The notes beneath the pieces are model-generated. The model saw only the letters and a program-made list of their open reading frames with translations. It was not told where the DNA came from and did no database searches. A stretch of 64,000 nt of DNA from Porticoccus litoralis (GTDB taxonomy: Bacteria; Pseudomonadota; Gammaproteobacteria; Pseudomonadales; Porticoccaceae): the NCBI RefSeq assembly GCF_030676955.1, contig NZ_JAUUUU010000001.1, forward strand, positions 744,001 to 808,000. The letters run 5' to 3'. Each line of letters opens with the position of its first letter. Positions within the stretch are counted from its first letter, which is position 1. Position numbers and translations under genes: made by a program. This document shows, in pieces, positions 1 through 7,994 of the stretch.

Positions 1-120
1 AGAGGGGCCGTAAGGGTTCTCGTTGGTATTCAACTTGACCAGATTGGCTATCTTCGGCTGCTCCCCAGGAACATAGGGATCGAGCTCGCGAACAATGTCA
101 CTCCAATAAGGATTGCTCAC
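1..120 (-). CDS. hisC: histidinol-phosphate aminotransferase HisC (N-terminal fragment, cut by window edge)
   Basis: The first 40 codons of a gene that continues beyond the left edge. The translation reads SNPYWSDIVRELDPYVPGEQ at the N-terminus and soon after has the motif LNTNENPYGPS, typical of the substrate-binding start of HisC, the PLP enzyme that converts imidazole-acetol phosphate to histidinol phosphate. Two GTG codons stand in tandem at 123 and 120; the second is used here because it places the conserved N-terminus at residue 1. The gap to the hisD stop is only 9 bases, so it should be the last visible gene of the murA-hisG-hisD-hisC run. Aminotransferase family membership is strong; no catalytic residue is in view. 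Confidence 0.85.
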   Translation of the reverse strand, partial: MSNPYWSDIVRELDPYVPGEQPKIANLVKLNTNENPYGPS

Positions 121-129
121 CACAGCACC

Positions 130-1440
130 TCAGTCCTGAATACGGTATTCAGCGGAGCGTGCGTGAGCCGTCAGGCTTTCACCCCTGGCCAATGTCGACG
201 CTGTTTTGCCCAAACGGGAAGCCGCCTCGGCTGAGCACATAATGATCGAACTACGCTTCTGAAAATCGTAAACGCCCAGCGGAGACGAGAAGCGCGCCGT
301 CATGGAGGTGGGTAATACGTGGTTGGGGCCGGCACAGTAGTCCCCCAATGCCTCTGCCGTATAACGACCCATAAAGATCGCTCCGGCATGGCGAATACGA
401 GGTAATAACGCTTCCGGTTCGGCGACAGATAACTCCAGATGCTCTGGCGCAATACGGTTTATAAGCTCGAGAGCCTCATCCATATCTCTCACGGCAATCA
501 GCGCACTGCGGTTTTCCAACGCAGCGCGAATCATCCCAGCACGCTCCATGGTGGGCAACAACTGCTCCATGCTACTCTTCACCCGGTCGAGAAAAGCCGA
601 ATCCGGGCTGACCAGAATAGCTTGGGCATCTTCATCGTGCTCGGCCTGTGAAAACAGATCCATGGCAATCCAGTCGGGATCTGTTTCACCATCGCAAACC
701 ACCAGAATCTCGGAAGGACCAGCAACCATATCGAGGCCAACCGCACCAAAAACTGCACGCTTGGCGGTGGCGACATAAATATTACCGGGACCAACTATCT
801 TATCCACTTTGGGAACACTTTCAGTACCATAGGCCAGCGCCGCAACTGCCTGCGCCCCGCCAACGGTAAACACCCGGTCTACCCCCGCTATGGCAGCGGC
901 GGCCAACACCAGGGGATTCAACTCACCATCCGGCGCAGGGACCACCATAATAATCTCACCAACGCCGGCCACTTTGGCAGGCATGGCATTCATCAGCACC
1001 GAGGAGGGATAACTGGCTTTGCCGCCGGGCACATAGATACCTACCCGATCCAGAGGAGTGACCTGTTGCCCCAGCAAAGTACCGTCATCTTCTCTGTAGT
1101 TCCATGAATCCTGTCGCTGGTGCTCGTGGTAACAGCGAATACGGTCCGCCGCCAGCTGCAGCGCCTCGCGTTCTGTATCACTAATCGCATCGAGGGCCTG
1201 AACAAAGTCTTGCTGAGTCATTTCCAGTTCAGAAATAACCGTAGCCACACGACGGTCAAAGCGGTTGGTATATTCAAGCAATGCCGCATCACCACGCTGG
1301 CGAATGGCTGACAAAATTTCGTCAACGACCTGCTCTACACGACTGTCCGAAACGGTTTCCCAGGCGAGCAGTTTCTGCAGGCTTTCGTCAAAGCCGTCAT
1401 CACTGGTGGCAAGCCGTTTAATGTTCACTGATTGTGTCAT
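130..1440 (-). CDS. hisD: histidinol dehydrogenase
   Basis: 436 residues, the usual length. HisD is a cytosolic zinc enzyme that oxidises histidinol to histidine in two NAD-dependent steps, the end of histidine synthesis. Visible family motifs include VGIYVPGGKASYPSS (about 133-147), the GPSEIL stretch (about 241) and the zinc/catalytic segment SQAEHDEDAQ (about 264-273), with APEHLEL and GPNHVLPT near the C-terminus supplying further ligands. It lies 3 bases downstream of hisG and 9 upstream of hisC, so the three are cotranslated or nearly so. The start ATG directly follows the hisG stop. Nothing is missing. Confidence 0.97.
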   Translation of the reverse strand: MTQSVNIKRLATSDDGFDESLQKLLAWETVSDSRVEQVVDEILSAIRQRGDAALLEYTNRFDRRVATVISELEMTQQDFVQALDAISDTEREALQLAADRIRCYHEHQRQDSWNYREDDGTLLGQQVTPLDRVGIYVPGGKASYPSSVLMNAMPAKVAGVGEIIMVVPAPDGELNPLVLAAAAIAGVDRVFTVGGAQAVAALAYGTESVPKVDKIVGPGNIYVATAKRAVFGAVGLDMVAGPSEILVVCDGETDPDWIAMDLFSQAEHDEDAQAILVSPDSAFLDRVKSSMEQLLPTMERAGMIRAALENRSALIAVRDMDEALELINRIAPEHLELSVAEPEALLPRIRHAGAIFMGRYTAEALGDYCAGPNHVLPTSMTARFSSPLGVYDFQKRSSIIMCSAEAASRLGKTASTLARGESLTAHARSAEYRIQD

Positions 1441-1443
1441 CGT

Positions 1444-2079
1444 TTATCGGGCCACCGCCTGGCGCAGACTATCGATAATGCCCTGCAACTGCACATGCTT
1501 CACCTTCATGGCCGCCTTATTCACAATCAAGCGCGAACTGATATCCGCGATGGTTTCCCGTGACTCAAGGCCATTCGCTTTCAGGGTGTTACCGGTATCC
1601 ACGATATCCACGATCTCGTCTGCCAGCGCCATAATAGGCGCCAGTTCCATCGCGCCGTAAAGCTTGATGATGTCGGCCTGCCGCCCCTGCTCAGCGTAGA
1701 ATCGCCGTGCTATGTTGACGTATTTGGTGGCCACCCGGATGCGGCCTTGCCTGGGAGGCTCCCCAGCAATGCCTGCAGTCATCATACGACAACGGGCGAT
1801 CCCCAGATCCAACGGCTCGTAGAGACCATCGCCGCCGTGTTCAAGCAGTGTGTCCTTACCAGACACACCAAGATCCGCAGCACCAAATTGCACATAGGTA
1901 GGCACGTCCGAGCCACGCAACACCAATAGCCGCACATCACTGAGGGACGTTTCGAACACCAGCTTGCGACTGCGGCTGATATCCTCTGTCGGCTCAATGC
2001 CGGCCTGGGCAAGCAATGGCAATGTCTCTTCCAGTATTCGCCCCTTGGTCAGGGCAATGGTTATTTGCATAGTACTCAC
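1444..2079 (-). CDS. hisG: ATP phosphoribosyltransferase, short form
   Basis: First step of histidine synthesis: ATP plus PRPP to phosphoribosyl-ATP. The protein is 211 residues and ends just after the catalytic domain. The regulatory C-terminal domain of the roughly 300-residue long form is absent, so this is the short HisG that in known cases works only as a hetero-octamer with HisZ, a HisRS paralogue. HisZ is not in this window. Visible motifs are the N-terminal IALTKGRILEETLPLL and the PRPP-binding VDIVDTGNTLKANGL near residue 160. The second codon pair gives an alternative start (MQI, three residues in). It follows murA by about 20 bases and is linked to hisD. Confidence 0.95.
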   Translation of the reverse strand: MSTMQITIALTKGRILEETLPLLAQAGIEPTEDISRSRKLVFETSLSDVRLLVLRGSDVPTYVQFGAADLGVSGKDTLLEHGGDGLYEPLDLGIARCRMMTAGIAGEPPRQGRIRVATKYVNIARRFYAEQGRQADIIKLYGAMELAPIMALADEIVDIVDTGNTLKANGLESRETIADISSRLIVNKAAMKVKHVQLQGIIDSLRQAVAR

Positions 2080-2100
2080 ACACTCATCGGCAGAGGGCTG

Positions 2101-3363
2101 TCAACCGGGAATACGGCGTATGTTTGCGCCCAGCTGCTGCAATTTTTCTTCAATACATTCGTAACCGCGATCGATATGGTAAATGCGATCGACTATGGTT
2201 TCACCATCGGCCACCAACCCAGCAATAACCAGACTGGCTGACGCCCTGAGATCCGATGCCATTACAGGTGCCGCCTTGAGCCGCTCAACACCCGTCACAA
2301 TTGCGGTATTCCCTTCCAGGCTGATCTTCGCACCCATGCGATTCAATTCATGGGTTTGCACCAGGCGATTTTCGAAGATGGTTTCTGTGATGGTTCCCAC
2401 CCCTTCAGCCACTGCGTTTACCGTGGTCAACTGTGCCTGCATATCTGTTGGAAATGCCGGATAAGGCGCAGTCTTAAAGTTAACTGCCTTGGGCCTGCGC
2501 CCCTGCATATCCAGCTCAACCCAATCATCACCTGTCGTGATAATGGCACCAGCCTCCTCCAGCTTTAACAGGACAGCCTCCAGCGTATGGGGATCAGTAT
2601 CCTTTAGCTTGATATGCCCTCGTGTGGCCGCTGCTGCGGCCAAATAGGTGCCGGTCTCGATACGATCAGGCATGATTCGATACGCCCCGCCATGCAGGGT
2701 TTCGACCCCCTGAATGGTCAGTGTGGTCGAACCGACACCACTGACCTTGCCGCCAAGCGCATTAATACAGTTCGCCAGGTCGACTACTTCCGGCTCCCGT
2801 GCGGCGTTTTCAATGATGGTTGTTCCATCCGCCAGCGCAGCAGCCATTAACAGGTTTTCTGTTGCACCCACAGAGACGGTATCCATGAGAATGTGAGCGC
2901 CTTTCAATCGACCATGGCTTTTGGCATTAATATACCCACCAGCTATCTCGATCTCAGCTCCCATCATCTCCAGACCACGCAAGTGCAGATCAACAGGGCG
3001 GCTGCCAATGGCGCAACCGCCGGGGAACGAGACACTGGCGACACCGAATTTGGACAACATCGGACCCAGAACCAGAATAGACGCCCGCATGGTTTTGACC
3101 AGGTCATAGGGCGCCACATGGCTATGCAACGTGGTTGCATCCACTTCCACCTGCATCTTTTCATTCAGTACGACACTGACACCCAGACACCCCAGCAGCT
3201 CAAACATGGTGGTGATGTCATTGAGATGGGGGATGTTGGACACCATCACCGGACCATCGGCCAGCAAGGTGGCGGCAAGAATCGGCAGCGCCGAGTTTTT
3301 AGCACCGGAAATGCGGATTTCCCCGGAAAGCGGGCCACCTCCCGAGATCAACAATTTATCCAT
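2101..3363 (-). CDS. murA: UDP-N-acetylglucosamine 1-carboxyvinyltransferase MurA
   Basis: 420 residues, full length. MurA transfers enolpyruvate from PEP to UDP-GlcNAc, the committed cytosolic step of peptidoglycan synthesis. Lys22 in SGAKNSALP and the catalytic Cys117 in VSFPGGCAIGSRPVDLHL are both present; the Cys means a fosfomycin-sensitive type is expected from family knowledge. The duplicated beta-alpha domain architecture is evident from the two-half layout. It sits between ibaG upstream and hisG downstream, the order seen in Pseudomonas and relatives. A short AAGGG-like ribosome site precedes the ATG. The gap of 60 bases to ibaG may allow a separate promoter but none is obvious. Confidence 0.97.
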   Translation of the reverse strand: MDKLLISGGGPLSGEIRISGAKNSALPILAATLLADGPVMVSNIPHLNDITTMFELLGCLGVSVVLNEKMQVEVDATTLHSHVAPYDLVKTMRASILVLGPMLSKFGVASVSFPGGCAIGSRPVDLHLRGLEMMGAEIEIAGGYINAKSHGRLKGAHILMDTVSVGATENLLMAAALADGTTIIENAAREPEVVDLANCINALGGKVSGVGSTTLTIQGVETLHGGAYRIMPDRIETGTYLAAAAATRGHIKLKDTDPHTLEAVLLKLEEAGAIITTGDDWVELDMQGRRPKAVNFKTAPYPAFPTDMQAQLTTVNAVAEGVGTITETIFENRLVQTHELNRMGAKISLEGNTAIVTGVERLKAAPVMASDLRASASLVIAGLVADGETIVDRIYHIDRGYECIEEKLQQLGANIRRIPG

Positions 3364-3423
3364 TCTAGACCCTTGAGATCAGTATAGGCAGGTCGCCGAC
3401 AACCACCTGTGGGACGAAAAAAC

Positions 3424-3657
3424 CTACGGCTTTTCGTCAGGGGTATAGGTTTGCACCTCTTTTACCGCGTGAATTTCACCGGAAGTAATCAGGTCATGCA
3501 GAACGCCCAGCACTTTCTGCTGGCGCTGCACTTTCCTCAAGCCCTGAAAAACTTCACCCACGGCAACAATATTAAAATAGTAGCCGTCAAATTCTACGGT
3601 CACTTCACAATCGGGAAGCCCTTCAACCAGGCGCGCCTTTACCTCTTCTGCATTCAT
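3424..3657 (-). CDS. ibaG: BolA-family protein IbaG
   Basis: 77 residues, matching the short BolA/IbaG (YrbA) family: a single class II KH-like fold with the conserved stretch VTVEFDGYYFNIVAVGEVF followed by the helix around RKVQRQQKVLGVL. IbaG partners monothiol glutaredoxins in iron-sulfur handling and, in some species, influences the cell envelope; that is family knowledge. It lies between mlaC and murA, the same place as in E. coli and Pseudomonas, which supports IbaG rather than BolA itself. The gap to mlaC is 8 bases, so it is probably cotranscribed with it. Confidence 0.88.
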   Translation of the reverse strand: MNAEEVKARLVEGLPDCEVTVEFDGYYFNIVAVGEVFQGLRKVQRQQKVLGVLHDLITSGEIHAVKEVQTYTPDEKP

Positions 3658-3665
3658 ATCTGCAA

Positions 3666-4313
3666 TCAGGCCTCTGTGCTCACCTGAGTTGTCCAGCTGT
3701 CAATAACCTGGTCAATATCGCCACCGAACTTTTGTGCGCGCTGGGAAAACTGGTTGCGAAATGTCTTGCCAAGGTTAATGCCGTTAATCACGACATTGGT
3801 AATTTTCCACTCGTTGCTCTTGTTGCGAGCCATGGAATAATAAAGAGGAAACACCCCGTCCACGCCATGAATTTCTTGGGCAACAGTGACTTTACGCTTC
3901 TCTCCCAGCTCATCCGCAAGAGGCAAGACAACAATGGTTTCATCGCCGTAGGACACCAGTCCTCGGCCGTAGGTTTCGATCAAATCACGGCGGAAGGCAT
4001 CGGCAAAACGCTTCAACTGCTCATCCGTAGCCTGTGCGCGATAGGGCCCCATGACGTTGTAGGCAATAAAGCGGAAATCCACAACTTTACCCAACAAACA
4101 ACCCAACTCTTCGAAGAAAGGCTCAGGGTCCTGTTCAAAGGACTCCCGGTGTTTGCCGATCGCTTCAAGCAACTCACCCGTCACCGATTCCACCAACTCG
4201 TGGGGACCCAGAGCGACTGGCTCTGCATTATTTTCTACCACCTCTGCCAAAGCTGTTCCAGACAGCAGAAAAAATAGGATGGTCATTATTGTGTGCTTGA
4301 ACCTGACGTACAT
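3666..4313 (-). CDS. mlaC: phospholipid transport periplasmic binding protein MlaC
   Basis: About 215 residues. It has an N-terminal signal peptide (hydrophobic TIMTILFFLLSGTALA, cleavage after ALA) and the MlaC/Ttg2D fold with ATDEQLKRFADAFRRDL and YGDETIVVLPL. MlaC shuttles phospholipid between the outer-membrane MlaA complex and the inner-membrane MlaFEDB complex. A GTG directly precedes the ATG; the ATG at 4313 is chosen because GAGAGG lies 9 bases upstream of it. Unlike the usual mlaFEDCB operon, no mlaF, mlaE, mlaD or STAS-domain mlaB is found: the next gene upstream is the divergent kdsD, and ibaG follows immediately. Either those genes are elsewhere or the protein works with other partners. 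Confidence 0.88.
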   Translation of the reverse strand: MYVRFKHTIMTILFFLLSGTALAEVVENNAEPVALGPHELVESVTGELLEAIGKHRESFEQDPEPFFEELGCLLGKVVDFRFIAYNVMGPYRAQATDEQLKRFADAFRRDLIETYGRGLVSYGDETIVVLPLADELGEKRKVTVAQEIHGVDGVFPLYYSMARNKSNEWKITNVVINGINLGKTFRNQFSQRAQKFGGDIDQVIDSWTTQVSTEA

Positions 4314-4574
4314 CACAGATTTCCTCTCTCAATATTCTCAAATCAGAAACCGCTCGGCTTACTTGCCGGTAGGTCTTCGACCACAGCGTCTCAGTCAAGT
4401 GCCAATATCAGGCAATTAAAACGGCGTGCACTATAACATTGACCCGAATTTTGCGAAACACGCGCACGACGGCATAAAAGAGCACAACATTTTTATAGAT
4501 AGTGGCCATTCAGTGTTGAGACTTACAGGGACAACTGGTTGCGGCTATACTTGCGGAAAATTTTTAGGTAGAAA

Positions 4575-5546
4575 ATGTCCACCGTTAATCTTACCGAGGC
4601 AGCTCGACGCACAATTCGCTTGGAAGCTGAGGCTGTCAGCCTGTTAGAGGCGCGCATCGGCGAAACATTTGAACACGCCTGCTCGCTGATTCTGCAATGT
4701 ACAGGACGCGTCATTGTCACTGGCATGGGAAAATCCGGCCATATCGGCCGAAAAATTGCTGCCAGCCTGGCAAGCACTGGCACTCCATCCTTTTTTGTAC
4801 ACCCGGGTGAAGCCAGCCATGGCGACCTGGGTATGATTACTGACAAGGACGTGGTTCTGGCGCTCTCCAATTCCGGATCAACCGCTGAAGTTATTACCCT
4901 GCTGCCGCTGATCAAGCGCATGGGGATCCCCCTAATCAGCATGACAGGGAACCCCGACTCCGTTCTGGGCACCGCTTCCGATGCCCACCTTGATGTCAGC
5001 GTCCCCAGCGAAGCCTGCCCATTGGGGCTGGCACCGACCACCAGCACCACGGCAACACTGGCAATGGGCGATGCCTTGGCAATAGCGTTACTGGAAGCCA
5101 GAGGATTTACCGCAGAGGATTTTGCCTTTTCCCATCCTGGCGGCGCCCTCGGCCGCAAGCTGTTATTAAAAGTCAAAGACATTATGCACAGCGGCAGCGA
5201 GTTGCCCCGCGTGGAGGAAACCGCCCAACTGAAACATGCCCTACTGGAAATGACGACCAAGGGCTTTGGTATGACCACAGTGGTAAACAGCTCCGGAGAA
5301 ATTCTCGGCGTGTTTACCGACGGCGACTTGCGCAGGGCGGTGGATCAGGACGTTGATATCAACCACAGTCAGGTAGGGCAGCTGATCAGACACGGCTGCA
5401 AGGCTGTCCAACCGGAGCTGCTGGCCGCAGAAGCACTCAAAGTGATGGAAGATTTCAAAATTACTGCACTGGTTGTGGAAGACAGCTCCCACCACCCCAT
5501 CGGAGTGCTCCACATGCACGACATTCTGCGCGCAGGAGTAATGTAG
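4575..5546 (+). CDS. kdsD: D-arabinose-5-phosphate isomerase KdsD
   Basis: 323 residues. It isomerises ribulose 5-phosphate to arabinose 5-phosphate, the first step of Kdo synthesis for lipopolysaccharide. The N-terminal half is a SIS domain with VIVTGMGKSGHIGRKIAASL and SNSGSTAEV, followed by HPGEASHGDLGM and SHPGGALGRKLL; the C-terminal half (about 205-320) is a pair of CBS domains with GVFTDGDLRR. It begins the plus-strand series kdsD-kdsC-lptC-lptA-lptB, with 2 bases to kdsC. The region upstream is shared with divergent mlaC and must hold promoters for both. A weak AGGTAG ribosome site precedes the ATG. Confidence 0.96.
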   Translation: MSTVNLTEAARRTIRLEAEAVSLLEARIGETFEHACSLILQCTGRVIVTGMGKSGHIGRKIAASLASTGTPSFFVHPGEASHGDLGMITDKDVVLALSNSGSTAEVITLLPLIKRMGIPLISMTGNPDSVLGTASDAHLDVSVPSEACPLGLAPTTSTTATLAMGDALAIALLEARGFTAEDFAFSHPGGALGRKLLLKVKDIMHSGSELPRVEETAQLKHALLEMTTKGFGMTTVVNSSGEILGVFTDGDLRRAVDQDVDINHSQVGQLIRHGCKAVQPELLAAEALKVMEDFKITALVVEDSSHHPIGVLHMHDILRAGVM

Positions 5547-5548
5547 TC

Positions 5549-6082
5549 ATGACGCCAGAAAACCAACGGGTGATTCACTGCGCAAAAAATATCCGCTTAC
5601 TGCTTCTGGACGTTGACGGCGTTCTCACGGACGGCCGGCTGTACTACGGTAATCAGGGCGAAGAACTCAAGGCCTTTAATATTCAGGATGGACTGGGCAT
5701 AAAACTTCTGCAGAGAAATGGTATCGAAGTGGGGATTATCACCGGCCGCAGCTCCCAGTTATTATCGAGGCGGGCAACCGAACTGGGTATTGAGCTGGTG
5801 GTTCAGGGCCGCGAAGACAAGCTCACCGCACTGGATGAAATGCTGGAAACATCCCATTACGATATGCAGGAAATTGCATTTCTGGGTGATGATCTGCCGG
5901 ATCTTGCAGTTATCCGTCGAGTAGGCCTGGGCGTTGCTGTTGCCAATGCCCGCCCGATTATTGCCGAGCACGCACTCTGGCAAACCAGCGCCTGCGGAGG
6001 CCATGGGGCAGTTCGCGAGCTGGCGGAATTGCTACTGAGCGCTCAGGGAAAATTGGAAGAAACACTGGCGGGTTACCTGTAA
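5549..6082 (+). CDS. kdsC: 3-deoxy-D-manno-octulosonate 8-phosphate phosphatase KdsC
   Basis: 177 residues, HAD superfamily C0 type without a cap domain. The nucleophile motif is LLLDVDGVLTDGRLYYG with Asp21 and Asp23; the Thr/Ser motif IITGRSS and the acidic motif FLGDDLPDL follow. KdsC hydrolyses Kdo-8-phosphate to Kdo. Two bases separate it from kdsD and three from lptC, so it is in the middle of one translation-coupled operon. The length and the GGHGAVRE C-terminal loop match the family. Confidence 0.96.
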   Translation: MTPENQRVIHCAKNIRLLLLDVDGVLTDGRLYYGNQGEELKAFNIQDGLGIKLLQRNGIEVGIITGRSSQLLSRRATELGIELVVQGREDKLTALDEMLETSHYDMQEIAFLGDDLPDLAVIRRVGLGVAVANARPIIAEHALWQTSACGGHGAVRELAELLLSAQGKLEETLAGYL

Positions 6083-6085
6083 GCC

Positions 6086-6655
6086 ATGCGAAATATTCTG
6101 TTAATGATCATGCTGTTGGGCTCGTCAGGTATTTTCCTGCTGTTCTGGCTGTCTCCGCCAGAGGTCTTCTTGGAAAAGCCTGTCAGTGACAGCGACGGTC
6201 TCCCCAAAGCAGACAGCTACATGCTAAACATCAGCATGCTGACCTACAGCAAGACCGGCGAGAAAGCCAATAGCATGCTGGCCACCGAGGCTCGCCATTT
6301 CAAGCGAGCCAACCGGCTGGAAGTGGAAAAACCCGACATGGTGTCTTTTGGCAAAACTCCGGAAGACCAACCTTGGCACATGACCGCAGAAAAAGGCACT
6401 GTCATCAAGGGCGGTGAACAGGCGGTGTTTACCGGGTCTGTTTACGCCTGGCAGACAGTCGGTCCTACAGAAAGAAAAGAATTAACCACAGAAAAACTGG
6501 TCTTATATCCCGAGACACATATCGCTGAGACAGATCGCCATGTCACAATCACCACCGCACAGGGCAAGACAACCGGGGTAGGCATGTGGTCGGACCTTGA
6601 TTCAGAAGTATTCAAACTCCTTGCCAATGTAAAGGGGATACACCGTGCACGTTAG
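6086..6655 (+). CDS. lptC: LPS export protein LptC
   Basis: 189 residues. The N-terminus has one membrane anchor (about residues 4-24, with LLMIMLLGSSGIFLLFWLS) and the rest is a periplasmic beta-jellyroll typical of the OstA-like Lpt proteins. LptC joins the LptB2FG ABC transporter to the periplasmic bridge and passes lipopolysaccharide to LptA. Sequence conservation in this family is low, so the call rests on the anchor, the ATEARHFKRANRLEVEKP stretch and position between kdsC and lptA. The stop overlaps the GTG start of lptA by 11 bases, implying translational coupling. Confidence 0.9.
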   Translation: MRNILLMIMLLGSSGIFLLFWLSPPEVFLEKPVSDSDGLPKADSYMLNISMLTYSKTGEKANSMLATEARHFKRANRLEVEKPDMVSFGKTPEDQPWHMTAEKGTVIKGGEQAVFTGSVYAWQTVGPTERKELTTEKLVLYPETHIAETDRHVTITTAQGKTTGVGMWSDLDSEVFKLLANVKGIHRAR

Positions 6656-7148
6656 GTTGTTGTTAATTGTACTGATGTCACTGTCTGCACCGCTGTCTCA
6701 TGCGCTGCAGAGTGATGCCAACCAGCCCATTAAAATTGAATCGGACAAAGCAGAGCGCAACGATAAGAAAGGCACCACGGTTTATGAAGGGTCCGTGGTG
6801 ATCCGTCAGGGCACCATCAAAATTCGCGCAGACAAAGTGATTGTCTACAGTGAGCGAAACAAGGTGGATCGCATTGTCTGCATTGGCAAACCGGCCCACT
6901 ACCAGCAACAGCCAAAACCTGAGGACGGATTGGTTCTGGCCAGTGGTGACACCATTGAATACCACCTGGCGGCAGACCGGATTGACCTACTGAAGAATGC
7001 CAGCCTGGAGCAGAATGGCACCACCATCACCGGTGAAAAAATCCATTACGACCTGAAAGCTGAAGTCGTCAAAGCCAGCTCGGGGGACAACCCCAAACAG
7101 CGCATCCAGATGGTGATTCCACCCAGCAACCAGAAGGAAGGAAATTAA
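6645..7148 (+). CDS. lptA: LPS transport periplasmic protein LptA
   Basis: 167 residues with a signal peptide (LLLIVLMSLSAPLSHA) and the OstA domain: IKIESDKAERNDKKGTTVYE followed by beta repeats containing GTIKIRADKV. LptA monomers form the periplasmic bridge that carries lipopolysaccharide from LptC to LptD. Translation begins at a GTG inside the end of lptC, and its stop TAA shares one base with the lptB ATG. Both overlaps argue for coupled production of the three Lpt proteins. Length and context match the family; I see nothing unusual. Confidence 0.93.
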   Translation: MHVRLLLIVLMSLSAPLSHALQSDANQPIKIESDKAERNDKKGTTVYEGSVVIRQGTIKIRADKVIVYSERNKVDRIVCIGKPAHYQQQPKPEDGLVLASGDTIEYHLAADRIDLLKNASLEQNGTTITGEKIHYDLKAEVVKASSGDNPKQRIQMVIPPSNQKEGN

Positions 7149-7873
7149 TGCCCCTCCTGAAGACAACCAACCTGGCAAAGAGTTACAAAAAGCGGCCGGT
7201 CATTCGCGATGTCTCCCTCAGTGTTGAAAGCGGTGCCATCGTTGGGCTGCTGGGGCCCAATGGTGCAGGAAAAACCACCTGTTTTTATATGATTGTCGGT
7301 CTCGTTGAACAGGATGGTGGGAGTGTCTTTATCGATGATGAGGACATCACACATCTGCCCATGCACGGGCGCGCCCGTAAAGGCATTGGCTATCTGCCCC
7401 AGGAAGCTTCCGTTTTCAGGAAGATGAGTGTTGCCGACAATATCCTCTCCATCCTGGAAACTCGCAAAGATCTGGACAAAGAACAACGCTTATCGAAACT
7501 CGAACACCTGATGCAGGAATTTCACATCACCCATATCAAGGACAGCCTCGGCATGAGCCTATCCGGAGGGGAACGCCGCCGGGTGGAAATTGCCCGGGCT
7601 CTGGCCATGGAACCCGCCTTTATTCTGCTGGATGAACCCTTTGCCGGTGTAGATCCGATTTCCGTCAATGACATTAAACAGATCATTCGCCACCTACGCG
7701 ATCTGGGCATTGGCGTACTAATCACGGACCACAATGTCCGTGAAACCCTGGATATCTGCCAACACGCCTACATCGTCGGGGAAGGAAAAGTCATTGCCGA
7801 AGGCGTACCTGAAGAGATTATTGCCAATCAGCAGGTCAGGGACATCTACCTCGGGGATGACTTCACCCTTTAA
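7148..7873 (+). CDS. lptB: LPS export ABC transporter ATPase LptB
   Basis: 241 residues, cytoplasmic ATPase that powers extraction of lipopolysaccharide from the inner membrane with LptF and LptG (not in this window). Walker A is GPNGAGKTT (36-44), the Q-loop is LPQEASVF, the signature LSGGERRRVEIARALA starts at 138, Walker B is ILLDEPFAGVDP near 159-170, and the switch His lies in ITDHNVRETL. The protein is directly coupled to lptA by a one-base overlap and followed by rpoN about 120 bases later, the classical order. A strong call. Confidence 0.97.
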   Translation: MPLLKTTNLAKSYKKRPVIRDVSLSVESGAIVGLLGPNGAGKTTCFYMIVGLVEQDGGSVFIDDEDITHLPMHGRARKGIGYLPQEASVFRKMSVADNILSILETRKDLDKEQRLSKLEHLMQEFHITHIKDSLGMSLSGGERRRVEIARALAMEPAFILLDEPFAGVDPISVNDIKQIIRHLRDLGIGVLITDHNVRETLDICQHAYIVGEGKVIAEGVPEEIIANQQVRDIYLGDDFTL

Positions 7874-7994
7874 TTTCGGATGATTGCTCAACATTCAACC
7901 AAAGCGGCATACAATTTGCTTGTCATCCAACCGCCCTGCGGTCTACACTTTCCCTGTAGATACTCATTTTTCGGAAAAGACTCGTTGTAATTTA

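Noticed and set aside
4523..5278. A 251-codon open frame on the minus strand
   Set aside because: Antisense to kdsD, with no ribosome site.
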